This document shows, piece after piece, positions 9,132 to 17,372 of a DNA stretch of 64,000 nucleotides; the stretch's first letter is position 1; every line of letters begins with the position of its first letter. Source of the DNA: Clostridium sp. CX1 (GTDB lineage: Bacteria; Bacillota; Clostridia; Clostridiales; Clostridiaceae). The translations under genes were made by a program, and so were the position numbers. The stretch is from positions 62,001 to 126,000 of the forward strand of contig NZ_JAODOO010000005.1 in NCBI RefSeq assembly GCF_025398335.1, written 5' to 3'. The notes below the pieces were generated by a model. It did no database searches and had not been told where the DNA came from. It saw only the letters and a program-made list of their open reading frames with translations.

Positions 9132-9995
9132 CTAATTAACGTTTGCTTGTGTTAAATTACTCTTACTTTTCTCACTTAAAGCAGGGGCATACTTATATGC
9201 TATATAATAAGTAAAACCTACTAAAATTATACCTCCCACCATATTGCCAAGAGTTACAGGTATTAAATTGTGAATAATTCCAGATCCATTTACCATCTTA
9301 TCTGGAGTTAAACCAGAGGCTTGGGCAAAGACTGGATTGGATTTAGCGAAAAGACCTACCATTAGAAAATACATATTAGCAACACAGTGTTCAAAGCCGC
9401 AGGTTACAAAAGCCATTATAGGAAACCATGCTATAGCTATTTTTCCTACAACATCTTTAGCCGCTGCCGCTCCCCAGACAGCAAGGCAAACAAGTAAATT
9501 ACATAATATTGCACTTGCGAATGCTGTAGCAAATGGTAAACCTGCCTTTGTTGAGGCAACCTTTATTACAGTTCCTCCTAGTTTTCCTGAGCTCATAGTA
9601 AGCATCCCTGATTCGAAAACTAAGAATGCTAAAAGTACTGAACCTATAAAGTTTCCAATGTATACTACTACCCAGTTTCTTATTAAATCTTTAAAGCTTA
9701 TTTTTTTGTCCATAAGGGGTACAACCATAAGGCAATTTCCTGTGAACAGTTCTGCTCCACATATTATTACTAATATAAGTCCTACAGGAAATATAGCCCC
9801 TCCTACAAACTTTGCCAATCCTACGTTAGTTACACTATGCGAAGCAACAGCTGAAGCTGCTCCCCCTAGTGCTATAAAGATACCTGCCATAATGCCAAGA
9901 ACAGTCTGTTGTAATACCGTTAACTTGGCTTTACCGCAACCTCCACCTATGGATGCATCACATAATTCTGTCGGTTTTAACATTCCACTTTCCAT
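9132..9995 (-). CDS. formate/nitrite transporter family channel
   Basis: A 287-residue membrane protein of the FNT family, which forms pentameric channels for formate, nitrite or hydrosulfide. About six hydrophobic helices are visible, with family signatures GAELFTGNC (about 80-90), NWVVVYIGNFIGS (about 107-119), CNLLVCLAVWGAAA (about 165-178) and AFVTCGFEHCVANMYF (about 195-210), which carries the conserved pore His. The N-terminus contains LCDASIGGGCGKAKL, resembling other formate channels. Its position just after the acetogenesis cluster suggests formate import or export to match Fhs activity. RBS AAAGGGG precedes the ATG. Substrate is inferred from context; nitrite cannot be excluded from the sequence alone. 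Confidence 0.88.
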   Translation of the reverse strand: MESGMLKPTELCDASIGGGCGKAKLTVLQQTVLGIMAGIFIALGGAASAVASHSVTNVGLAKFVGGAIFPVGLILVIICGAELFTGNCLMVVPLMDKKISFKDLIRNWVVVYIGNFIGSVLLAFLVFESGMLTMSSGKLGGTVIKVASTKAGLPFATAFASAILCNLLVCLAVWGAAAAKDVVGKIAIAWFPIMAFVTCGFEHCVANMYFLMVGLFAKSNPVFAQASGLTPDKMVNGSGIIHNLIPVTLGNMVGGIILVGFTYYIAYKYAPALSEKSKSNLTQANVN

Positions 9996-10061
9996 ATAAG
10001 CTTCCCCTTTACTATTAAATTTATAAAAAATTATTATAGTTATAATAACTTTTTATCTAAA

Positions 10062-11048
10062 TTAATTAAAAAAGCAACTTAGGACCTCTTCAAGTGTGAT
10101 GTTTCCGAAGTATTTTACTAAATCAAAGCTCTTTATTAAATTTTCAATAACATTTTCTTCATATTGAAGCCCACAAATATTTTTTTCTACCTCATCGATA
10201 CCATATAACGCTAGGAAATCTCCGTAAATTTTACAATCTGTAATTATTCCGCCCTTTACATTAAGTAAAACTTCTATATTTCCGTTTGTGAACCACTTAG
10301 AGCTCTTAAAGTTAAACTTAGGAGATTTTCCATATATCCACTCCCATGTATTATATTTGTTATCTTTAAGCTCATTGATGGCCTTTAGGTCATCTTCTGT
10401 AATAATATATTCTTGAAGATCATTTTCTTCAAATAAATTTTTTAAAAGTATATCTTTAAATTCACCTATTTCTATACTTTTATCTAAATAATCACTTATA
10501 TTTGTAACTCTACTTCTTACTGATTTAATGCCTTTTGATTTAATTTTATCTGCTTTTACATTTAATGCCTTACTAACAACATCTAAATCAGAATTAAACA
10601 ATAAGGTTCCGTGGTGCAATATCCTCCCTTTATGTAAACTTTGAGCATTTCCTGAAAACTTTTTTCCATCAATAGTTAAATCATTTCTTCCGCTTAGTTC
10701 TGCTTTAATACCTATCTTATCTAAAGCATTAATTACAGGTATTGTGTATTTTTTATAATCAATTTTATCATTTTTATCATATCCAGTGATAAAAGAAAAA
10801 TTAAGGTTCCCCAAATCATGATATACGGCTCCGCCGCCAGTTATTCTTCTTACTACGTTTATATTATTTTCTTTTACAAAATCAGAATTGACCTCTTCAA
10901 TAGTATTCTGATGTCTTCCAATTACTATTGTCTTATCGTTTTGCCATAATATAATAAAATCATCATCCATTCCCACGGTTTTGAATATATGTTCCTCTAA
11001 TGCTAAATTAAAATATGGGTTCAGTGAATTATTCAATATATATTTCAT
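10062..11048 (-). CDS. lplA: lipoate-protein ligase A
   Basis: LplA adenylates free lipoate and attaches it to a lysine on acceptor proteins such as GcvH. The 328-residue protein has the family length, with RRITGGGAVYHDLGNLNFSF (about 71-90, the lipoate-binding RRxxGGGAVxHD motif), GRNDLTIDGKKFSGNAQ (about 120-136) and HHGTLLFN. The C-terminal accessory domain (about 240-328) is present, so it should catalyse both half reactions. RBS TGGAGG precedes the ATG. The likely substrate is the GcvH encoded at 14738-15112. A short AT-only hairpin (10028-10048) plus U-run follows the gene and may act as a weak terminator before the FNT gene. Confidence 0.95.
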   Translation of the reverse strand: MKYILNNSLNPYFNLALEEHIFKTVGMDDDFIILWQNDKTIVIGRHQNTIEEVNSDFVKENNINVVRRITGGGAVYHDLGNLNFSFITGYDKNDKIDYKKYTIPVINALDKIGIKAELSGRNDLTIDGKKFSGNAQSLHKGRILHHGTLLFNSDLDVVSKALNVKADKIKSKGIKSVRSRVTNISDYLDKSIEIGEFKDILLKNLFEENDLQEYIITEDDLKAINELKDNKYNTWEWIYGKSPKFNFKSSKWFTNGNIEVLLNVKGGIITDCKIYGDFLALYGIDEVEKNICGLQYEENVIENLIKSFDLVKYFGNITLEEVLSCFFN

Positions 11049-11120
11049 ATTAATTCCTCCAGGTTATATAATTAAGCATTTTTCCTAATATTTCGACAAT
11101 AATTCTTATAGTTAGTCTGA

Positions 11121-11756
11121 CTATTTAGAGTAAGCCAAAGTAGTAATTGTTCCAATTGAAACATCTCCAACTACCGCTAGGTCTTCCGCAGTAAAGTAAA
11201 AAGGTGCATTTCCATCAAATAAGATTTGAGAAGCTGGTGGAAACTCTTCGTCACCTTCCCACAACGCGAAGGTTACATATATATTATTAAGAAATTCAAA
11301 TTTGTACGCAGCATCCCCCATATTAACCTTTTCTGCTTGAAGCTTTTCAAATACATTTTTAAATTTATCTATACTATTTCCAAAAGTCTTAGCTAATCTT
11401 AAAAGACATCTTCCATTAAAATTTCTAAAATACATATTACCACCATCAACATCTCTATAGGTAATATCCCTATTTAATGGAGCAACCCCTTTTGCATTCA
11501 TTAAATATCTTAATACTAAAGTTTTAGGTGGATATTTATTTATCTCAGAGCCATCTGCCTTTAAAACTCGTCCACTAGGATATTTTACAATTATGTCCTC
11601 ACCCATCAACCTTACAACAAATTCACCTTTTTCCTTATCATAATGACATCCAGTATTCTTAGACATCAACTCCGGATCAAAGTCTTTAAATATACTACTA
11701 TGATAATCATAAGGTATCTTATCTTTTCTCTTCTCTTCAATAGCTACTCTATCCAT
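11121..11756 (-). CDS. DUF3786 domain-containing protein
   Basis: The 211-residue protein matches DUF3786, a family of unknown function. It has no membrane segment, signal peptide or metal-binding cluster. Visible features are PPKTLVLRYLMNAKG and a conserved-looking C-terminal stretch with WEGDEEFPPASQILFDGNAP. Such proteins often accompany corrinoid or acetyl-CoA pathway genes in anaerobes, as here, so a link to that pathway is reasonable but unproven. The start was set at the second ATG (11756), because the Shine-Dalgarno AAAGGA lies 8 bases ahead of it; an ATG three codons earlier overlaps that RBS. Confidence 0.75.
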   Translation of the reverse strand: MDRVAIEEKRKDKIPYDYHSSIFKDFDPELMSKNTGCHYDKEKGEFVVRLMGEDIIVKYPSGRVLKADGSEINKYPPKTLVLRYLMNAKGVAPLNRDITYRDVDGGNMYFRNFNGRCLLRLAKTFGNSIDKFKNVFEKLQAEKVNMGDAAYKFEFLNNIYVTFALWEGDEEFPPASQILFDGNAPFYFTAEDLAVVGDVSIGTITTLAYSK

Positions 11757-11834
11757 GAACTTCATCCTTTCTGCTTTGCCTTTCTAATTTTCAAATACTT
11801 ATAAAAACACTCAAAACATTTTATACTAGCTTAA

Positions 11835-11968
11835 AAGTTAGCTTTGAGAAGGTGTCTATAGTGAATTCCGAAGATACATTTAACTGTATTTTTAGAACCC
11901 TTAGAGTTCTTAAGTGCAGTTAACAGTACTGAGGAATTTATTATAGATACCTTGGCTCTTGCTAACTT
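11835..11968 (+). other. 134-base long imperfect hairpin, structured RNA or palindromic element
   Basis: Outer arms AAGTTAGC (11835-11842) and GCTAACTT (11961-11968), middle 21-bp arms (11849-11869 and 11932-11952) and inner stems TTAACTG/CAGTTAA and AGAAC/GTTCT nest into one long hairpin. In the 21-bp arm all positions pair if the plus strand is RNA, three of them as G-U pairs. On the minus strand these three become C-A mismatches. This suggests selection for a plus-strand transcript, although all flanking genes are on the minus strand. No T-run follows on either side, so it is not a standard terminator. A small palindromic mobile element is another possibility. Confidence 0.6.
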
Positions 11969-11981
11969 ATAACCTCATATA

Positions 11982-12404
11982 CTACATATGTTTTTGAGCT
12001 TCTAAAAGCATTTCATCTGCTTTTTTCATTAAATCTATTGCCTTTTGTATAAAATCAGCTGTATCAGCCTTTCCCATTACTCTTGATTTTTCAACCCATT
12101 CACTAAACCCTTCTTCATGGGATTTGTTATGTTCAACCCAATGATTTAATAAAAGTCTTAAAGTTCTTTCCTCTTTACTAATGTTGTCCATCTCTTTATC
12201 TGAACAATGACAGTGTCCATGTGATCCATCATGATTGTGCTCATGACTATGACTGTGATTATGTGGATGAACATGATTGTGATCGTGCTCATGACTGTGC
12301 TCATGACCATCATGCATATGATTATGCTCATGATGATGTTGGTGTTCATGATCGTGTGTATGTCCATGTTCATGACTATGTTCATGTAAATTTTCGTTAC
12401 TCAT
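11982..12404 (-). CDS. histidine-rich metal-binding protein
   Basis: The 140-residue protein has an N-terminal half (about 7-70) made of alternating His with Glu, Asp, Asn or Ser. It contains 30 His, ending GHCHC. A small helical C-terminal domain (about 72-140; LLLNHWVEHNKSHEEGFSEW) follows. Such His tracts bind nickel or zinc ions. The location directly after cooT and the CO dehydrogenase/acetyl-CoA synthase genes suggests nickel storage or delivery; that is inference. No signal peptide or membrane helix is seen, so it is cytosolic. The DNA across the tract is a low-complexity CAT/ATG repeat that also leaves open frames on the other strand, which are not real genes. Confidence 0.8.
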   Translation of the reverse strand: MSNENLHEHSHEHGHTHDHEHQHHHEHNHMHDGHEHSHEHDHNHVHPHNHSHSHEHNHDGSHGHCHCSDKEMDNISKEERTLRLLLNHWVEHNKSHEEGFSEWVEKSRVMGKADTADFIQKAIDLMKKADEMLLEAQKHM

Positions 12405-12462
12405 CCTAAATCCCCATCCTTAATACTTTATTTTTATCTTAGTGAAATATATGAACTAAAGT

Positions 12463-12657
12463 TTACTTAATATTTTCTATTACTATTTTGTGCTCTAGTA
12501 GTCTGATTTCCTTTAACATTCCTTCAATAATCTTTTCCTCACCTAAAATATCTGTTAAAGCTAATCTTCCATTATCCTTTGGTACTACATCCACTACATA
12601 TTCCATTAACTTACGCTCTCCCTCTGGTGTTATTAAGTATGCTGTTGATTCACACAT
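12463..12657 (-). CDS. cooT: CooT-type small nickel-binding protein
   Basis: The 64-residue protein starts MCESTAYLITPEGE, with the Cys at position 2 that in CooT of Rhodospirillum rubrum takes part in Ni(II) binding. The compact beta-rich pattern (VDVVPKDNGRLALTDILGEEKIIEG) matches the CooT family in length and layout. It helps nickel insertion into CO dehydrogenase. RBS GGGGAGG lies 6 bases upstream. It sits between acsV and the His-rich gene in the same orientation, consistent with a nickel-supply group at the end of the cluster. A possible weak promoter (TTGAGT, 17 bases, TAATTT) lies between acsV and cooT. Confidence 0.85.
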   Translation of the reverse strand: MCESTAYLITPEGERKLMEYVVDVVPKDNGRLALTDILGEEKIIEGMLKEIRLLEHKIVIENIK

Positions 12658-12747
12658 TATTATTGCCTCCCCTTTTCTATAAATTAGTACATAGTAAACC
12701 TTTACTCAACTTAATTGTACAATTTTTCACACAATTTTACAATTAGC

Positions 12748-14676
12748 TTATCCTAAAATTTCCTTAACTGTAGGGAACTTTTCTATATCTGTGTGTGGCA
12801 AGAAACAGGCTGACACAAACTCATCCATATATGCTGGCTCTACACTTAACTCTACATAGGTCATCTGATTTCCAACATCCTCTAACTTATGTCTTGCATC
12901 CTCACTCATCAAAGTTAAATAACATCCCATAAGTGAACTGTTTCCAATGTATGATATCTTTTCTCTCTCTATATCTGGAAGCATTCCAATTTTTATTGAG
13001 TTTTCAATATCTAAACTGTTTCCTATACCTCCAGCTATATAAATTTTATCTATCATAGTAAAATCCATTCCAAGACTATTTAGTAAAGTAGTAAGTCCTG
13101 AGTAAATAGCCCCTTTAGCTCTAATAAAGTTATCTATATCAACTTCCGTTATGGTAATATCTTTTTCTAATCCATAATGTTCTTTAAATACAAGAACATA
13201 TTCTCCAATTCCATGCTCATCAAATCTAACTCTTGATGTGTTTAGACCTTTTACTAACTTTCCTCTTCTGTCAATTATTCCTGCAAGCATCAATTCACAT
13301 ATTAAGTCAATAATACCTGAACCGCATATTCCTAATGGTTTCTCATTACCTATTACACTAATTGCAGGCTCATAATTCTCTTTGTTAATTCTTATTCCTT
13401 CTACAGCTCCTCCTGCGGCCCTCATTCCACAGCTTATCTCTCCGCCCTCAAAGGCTGGCCCTGCTGAGCATGCACAGGTCATTAAAAATTCTCTATTTCC
13501 AAATACAATTTCTCCGTTAGTTCCTAAATCAATAAATAATATATTTTCAGTGCTGTTCCATAACCCAGAAGACAATACTCCTGCAGTAATATCTCCACCC
13601 ACATAACTTGCTACTGAAGGTACTAAGTATATGAAGGTTTCCGAATTAATATTTATCCCTAACTCTGATGCCTTTATAAATGGTGCCTTTACAAAAGCAG
13701 GTATATAAGGTTCCATTCTTAAGTAATCTGGGTATATTCCTAGAAAAAGATGGGACATTGTTGTATTACCAGCTGCAATAAAAGATACAACGTCATCTCT
13801 GCCTATACCAGAATCTCTATACATTTTATCTAACAATGGGTTTATAGTTTCCTTTATAATTGCATTATTAAGATCCTCTAGCCCATTTCTCTTAGTTGAG
13901 TACATTATTCTATTTATAACATCAGCACCATACTTTATCTGGGCATTTCCAGAAGATGCTTTTGCAACTAGCTTTCCTTCCTGCAGATTTACTAAGCAAG
14001 CTGCTACAGATGTTGTACCAATATCTAAAGCTATACCATATAATTTATTAGTAGAATCTCCTACTTCCATTCTGATTATTGTTGTTTTTCCTTCGCCTCT
14101 TGGTATATGAGTAATTGTTACTTTAAAATTAGCTTCTCTTAATATTGGAGGTATCTTTCTAAGCAAAGGCAGTCTACAAAATACTTGATTATATCCCAGG
14201 TTAGTTCTGAGATGCCTTTTTATCCTTTCAAAGTCAGATATATTATCATCTAAAGTTGGTGGATCTAATTCAATATAATCTTTTCTTACATAGGTCTTAA
14301 ATTCCATTCCATTTTCTAAGGCTTGGCTTTTAGCTTTTTCAAATATTAACTGTTCTCTTTCCCCTGATAAATCCTCTATTTTCATACCATGCATAGCAGA
14401 TCCTGCATTAGATGGTATTTCCACAATAATATCTTCTGTTACCTTAGAACAGCAAGCTAAAACATACCCTTCATTACACTCATCATCTTTTATATGTCTA
14501 CTTTTTTCAGTATGTACCTTTCCATCAACTATTTTTACCTTACACTTTCCACAAACACTGTTCCCATTACAAGGTGCATCTATAAATATTTCTGCTTTTC
14601 TTGCTGCTTCTAATAAGTTTTCTCCTTCAGCAACTTCTAGTTCTATATTTTGTGGAACAAACTTAACTTTTAACAT
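12748..14676 (-). CDS. acsV: corrinoid activation/regeneration protein (RACo-type, AcsV)
   Basis: This reductive activator returns the inactive Co(II) form of the corrinoid iron-sulfur protein to Co(I), using ATP. The 642-residue protein begins with a [2Fe-2S] ferredoxin domain (C36, C42, C45 in PCNGNSVCGKC, and a later Cys in LACC near 75). The large C-terminal ASKHA-type ATPase domain (about 210-640) carries GIALDIGTTSVAACLVNL, FIDLGTNGEIVFG, CSAGPAFEGGEISCGMRA and AGGIGNS. Length and domains match RACo of acetogens. RBS AAGGAGGT. An intrinsic terminator (14696-14731) separates it from gcvH, so its expression may be lower than that of the upstream genes. Substrate is the AcsC/AcsD protein encoded nearby. 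Confidence 0.95.
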   Translation of the reverse strand: MLKVKFVPQNIELEVAEGENLLEAARKAEIFIDAPCNGNSVCGKCKVKIVDGKVHTEKSRHIKDDECNEGYVLACCSKVTEDIIVEIPSNAGSAMHGMKIEDLSGEREQLIFEKAKSQALENGMEFKTYVRKDYIELDPPTLDDNISDFERIKRHLRTNLGYNQVFCRLPLLRKIPPILREANFKVTITHIPRGEGKTTIIRMEVGDSTNKLYGIALDIGTTSVAACLVNLQEGKLVAKASSGNAQIKYGADVINRIMYSTKRNGLEDLNNAIIKETINPLLDKMYRDSGIGRDDVVSFIAAGNTTMSHLFLGIYPDYLRMEPYIPAFVKAPFIKASELGININSETFIYLVPSVASYVGGDITAGVLSSGLWNSTENILFIDLGTNGEIVFGNREFLMTCACSAGPAFEGGEISCGMRAAGGAVEGIRINKENYEPAISVIGNEKPLGICGSGIIDLICELMLAGIIDRRGKLVKGLNTSRVRFDEHGIGEYVLVFKEHYGLEKDITITEVDIDNFIRAKGAIYSGLTTLLNSLGMDFTMIDKIYIAGGIGNSLDIENSIKIGMLPDIEREKISYIGNSSLMGCYLTLMSEDARHKLEDVGNQMTYVELSVEPAYMDEFVSACFLPHTDIEKFPTVKEILG

Positions 14677-14695
14677 ATCTTATAAATACCTCCTT

Positions 14696-14731
14696 AAAAA
14701 AAACTTTCTCGGTTAAAATACCGAGAAGTTT
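14696..14731 (-). terminator. intrinsic terminator between gcvH and acsV
   Basis: The stem ACCGAG(A)AAGTT-type arms (14702-14713 with 14720-14730, one bulge) are flanked by a T-run on the minus strand (14701-14696) and an A-run before it. It would end most transcripts after gcvH, with acsV fed by read-through. Confidence 0.85.
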
Positions 14732-14737
14732 TTTTTT

Positions 14738-15112
14738 CTACTTTAAGCCTTCCTCGTATTTAGAAGCACTTAATAAGTTATCAAGTTCACCTTTATCACT
14801 AACTTTTATTTTTACTATCCATGCATCGTAAGCATCTTCATTAATATACTCTGGCTCATCATCTAGTTTCTCATTTACTTCTAATACTTGACCAGAAATC
14901 GGCGCAAATAAATCTGAAGCTTTCTTTGAAGACTCAACAACTCCAAAAGGTTTACCTTGTGTAACTTCATCTTCAATTTCTGGCATTTCAACAAATAATA
15001 TGTCTCCAAGTTGGTCTTGAGCAAAGTCAGTTATTCCTATATAAGCTACATCTCCATCGATTTTAGCCCAAGTATGTTCAACATGATAATATAATTCCTT
15101 TGGTAAATTCAT
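14738..15112 (-). CDS. gcvH: glycine cleavage system H protein
   Basis: GcvH carries a lipoyl arm. The 124-residue protein has the standard fold: HVEHTWAKIDGDVAYIGITDFAQ (start region), then FGVVESSKKASDLFAPISG with the lipoyl-acceptor Lys at about residue 63 (the first Lys after ESS), and the C-terminal PEYINEDAYDAWIVKI. The start is the ATG at 15112, 8 bases after AAGGGG; a GTG three codons earlier overlaps the RBS. It follows acsB in the acetyl-CoA cluster although no gcvT or gcvP is in the window. LpdA (21453-22832) and LplA (10062-11048) are the plausible partners. Acetogenic clostridia commonly have gcvH here; its exact role in the pathway is unsettled. Confidence 0.95.
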   Translation of the reverse strand: MNLPKELYYHVEHTWAKIDGDVAYIGITDFAQDQLGDILFVEMPEIEDEVTQGKPFGVVESSKKASDLFAPISGQVLEVNEKLDDEPEYINEDAYDAWIVKIKVSDKGELDNLLSASKYEEGLK

Positions 15113-15140
15113 TATAAACACCCCTTAATTATTAGTTGAG

Positions 15141-15175
15141 AGTTGATAGTGAACCATTATAGTCCACTATCAACT
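15141..15175. repeat. intercistronic inverted repeat between acsB and gcvH
   Basis: Perfect 11-bp arms AGTTGATAGTG / CACTATCAACT around a 13-base loop. No U-run follows on the minus strand, so it looks more like an mRNA-stability or processing hairpin than a terminator. Confidence 0.75.
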
Positions 15176-15196
15176 TGATTAAGTTTCTTAGTTTGA

Positions 15197-17323
15197 TTAC
15201 ATTATTGGATCTAAGCCTAATGCAGGATGTCCTTTTTCTTCTAGGAATGCCATTACAGCTTCTGAATCTACTGCTATAGTTTCATCACAGATCATATCTG
15301 CAAAGTTTTCTACTCCATATAATTCCTTAGCAGTAGCATTTAATTTCTCTGCTACGAAATCTTTTAATTCTTTTGGCATCCATACTATTCTTTCAATTCC
15401 GCCTTCTGCCTTCATGAATTTCTTTGATGGAATAAATGCTCTTCCGTGACCCATGAATCCTGGAGTTTGTACTCCACCACCAGTCATAGATGCAAGTTCA
15501 CCAAATGTCATTCCAAGTGGAGTTGTAGCAGCATGTTCTCTGTTTACTATAACAACACCATTTGCTTCTGGCATAATACCTGTAATACATTCGAAACATC
15601 CACAAGAAGTCATAGGACTATTTAAAATACTATATAATGTAACTTCTGTTACAGCACCTTGTGAACCATTTGCTACCGCTTCGTTTACCTTTGTCCAAAT
15701 ACCAGCTCTTTCATCAAGCAAACCTTCTTTTGGAACCTCTTGACATGGACCTACTGGGTTTAATTGAAGTGTAGCTTTAGCATCTAACCATGAAACTGCT
15801 CCGCAAAGACCAAGTCTTTCTGGAGTAACTATACATATATGAGCTGGAGCAAATGATTGACAAAGATTACATGTATAGAATGTATCAACATTTTCATCTA
15901 TTAATGAGCTAAGTCTTTCATCTCTTTCAGCAAATCTAGGCATAGCATATTGATCTTTAAATTGTACAGCTTTTTCTGGATCAGTTATTAATGTAACTTC
16001 ACATTTATCTACAACTTCACCAAACTCATCTAACATTTTAGCATATACAACTTCACCAAAATGTTTTAATCTGAAGCCTTTTTCAAATGCTTCTTTACCA
16101 ACTCTTATCCAAGTCATATTTCTTTGTCCTACGTGCATTACGCCTTCAATGTAGTTTAAGAAATAGTGAAGTCTTCTCTCTAGAACTGGCTCGAAGTCTT
16201 TTTGCATTTTAGCACCAGCTACTTTTATCATCATTCCAAGAGGTAATAATCCTGGAGCACTTGTTATAGAATCTATGTCTGGTCCTATAATTTCTATTTT
16301 ATGGTCTTCAACTTCTCCAAGCTCAGCACTCATAACTAATTCCCAAGCTTCTGATTTATTACCACCAAATTCTGCAAACATGTCATTCTTTCTAATTCTT
16401 TCGCCTTCGAATGCTGCTGCAAATGCAACTGGTATTGGAATCTCAGTAATCTTTATCTTAATGTTTCTAGCCTCTAAAGAAGTTTTAACTACTTTATCAT
16501 AATCCTTTTGAGTTAATAACAATGTAGGAACTTCTGTTACAGTTTGGTCAGTTACTACAGGGAATCCAAGTGCTATTGCACCTGCACCTGCTGAAACTAC
16601 AAGCTCACTTAATGGTCCAAAAGCATTTACGAATGCTGGAACTCTATCAGAACAGTACTGAAGAACTTCAGCTAAGTTTCCTGGTTTAACTCCACCGAAT
16701 ATTAATGCTGCTCTTATTGCAACAGTTACAACGTGAATAACTGATGTAACATCATATCCTAAAGGAATAACTCTTAATTCAAGACCCATTTTAACATTGC
16801 CTTCTACAGCTTGGTCTATTACCTTACCAACTAGAAATGTCATTATACCCTTTGATTGATAATCTTTTATTATTTTTGCTGCTGTTTCAGCATCTGGACA
16901 TTCTCCAAGCACAACTGCTACACCTGGAATATCTCCTGTAACTAGTGGAACTCCTAGTGAACGGATTATTGGGTCTGATACGAAACCAACACATGGTTCT
17001 GAATATGGAGCATCTGAAAGAACGTATTTAGCAGCCTCAACTATTTCAGCTGCAACAGCAGTAGCTAAACCTGAGTTTAATGCTTTATCTAACATTTCCT
17101 CTTCAACTATTAAGCTTCTAACTATGTCTAAAGCACTTTCTAATTCTCCTACATTAGTGATTTTCTTTCCTGTAGCAGCATAAATAACTGGTAATGAATA
17201 TGCTGTATCAGGGAACGCAACTTTATGGTCTCTACCTTTTTCTTCTACTGCTTTACTTACAAGACCTTCTGCAGCTGCTAATGCCTGCTTGGAACCAGTG
17301 AATATAGTTTGAAATAAATTCAT
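15197..17323 (-). CDS. acsB: acetyl-CoA synthase, CODH/ACS complex alpha subunit
   Basis: AcsB joins CO, the methyl group from the corrinoid protein and CoA to form acetyl-CoA. The 708-residue protein shows all A-cluster ligands: Cys485, Cys488, Cys497 and Cys507 (CNLCQSF ... AHIC ... LGLC), and the CGC motif with Cys574 and Cys576 (SCGCFEC). These are the counterparts of Moorella Cys506, 509, 518, 528, 595 and 597, each shifted by 21. The N-terminal domain contacts the CO dehydrogenase AcsA through the CO channel. RBS GGGAGGGG. It lies 49 bases after acsE and is followed by gcvH. Confidence 0.98.
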   Translation of the reverse strand: MNLFQTIFTGSKQALAAAEGLVSKAVEEKGRDHKVAFPDTAYSLPVIYAATGKKITNVGELESALDIVRSLIVEEEMLDKALNSGLATAVAAEIVEAAKYVLSDAPYSEPCVGFVSDPIIRSLGVPLVTGDIPGVAVVLGECPDAETAAKIIKDYQSKGIMTFLVGKVIDQAVEGNVKMGLELRVIPLGYDVTSVIHVVTVAIRAALIFGGVKPGNLAEVLQYCSDRVPAFVNAFGPLSELVVSAGAGAIALGFPVVTDQTVTEVPTLLLTQKDYDKVVKTSLEARNIKIKITEIPIPVAFAAAFEGERIRKNDMFAEFGGNKSEAWELVMSAELGEVEDHKIEIIGPDIDSITSAPGLLPLGMMIKVAGAKMQKDFEPVLERRLHYFLNYIEGVMHVGQRNMTWIRVGKEAFEKGFRLKHFGEVVYAKMLDEFGEVVDKCEVTLITDPEKAVQFKDQYAMPRFAERDERLSSLIDENVDTFYTCNLCQSFAPAHICIVTPERLGLCGAVSWLDAKATLQLNPVGPCQEVPKEGLLDERAGIWTKVNEAVANGSQGAVTEVTLYSILNSPMTSCGCFECITGIMPEANGVVIVNREHAATTPLGMTFGELASMTGGGVQTPGFMGHGRAFIPSKKFMKAEGGIERIVWMPKELKDFVAEKLNATAKELYGVENFADMICDETIAVDSEAVMAFLEEKGHPALGLDPIM

Positions 17324-17372
17324 TTTTTAGCCCCTCCCAAATTTTAAATTATTGAAATTTATAGTTAAAGTA

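Noticed and set aside
9337-9999. Long open frame (220 codons) on the plus strand
   Set aside because: It is exactly antisense to the FNT channel gene and follows its codon pattern in reverse; no RBS or family motif.
12210-12400. Repeat tract, considered as a CRISPR or tandem repeat array
   Set aside because: The repeat unit is codon-sized and encodes alternating His; no regular spacers. No CRISPR array was seen anywhere in the window.
12158-12409. Open frames in other registers and on the other strand of the His-rich gene
   Set aside because: They come from the CAT/ATG low-complexity run and translate to Met/Ile/Val or Asp/His strings without RBS; the His-rich frame has a sensible C-terminal domain.
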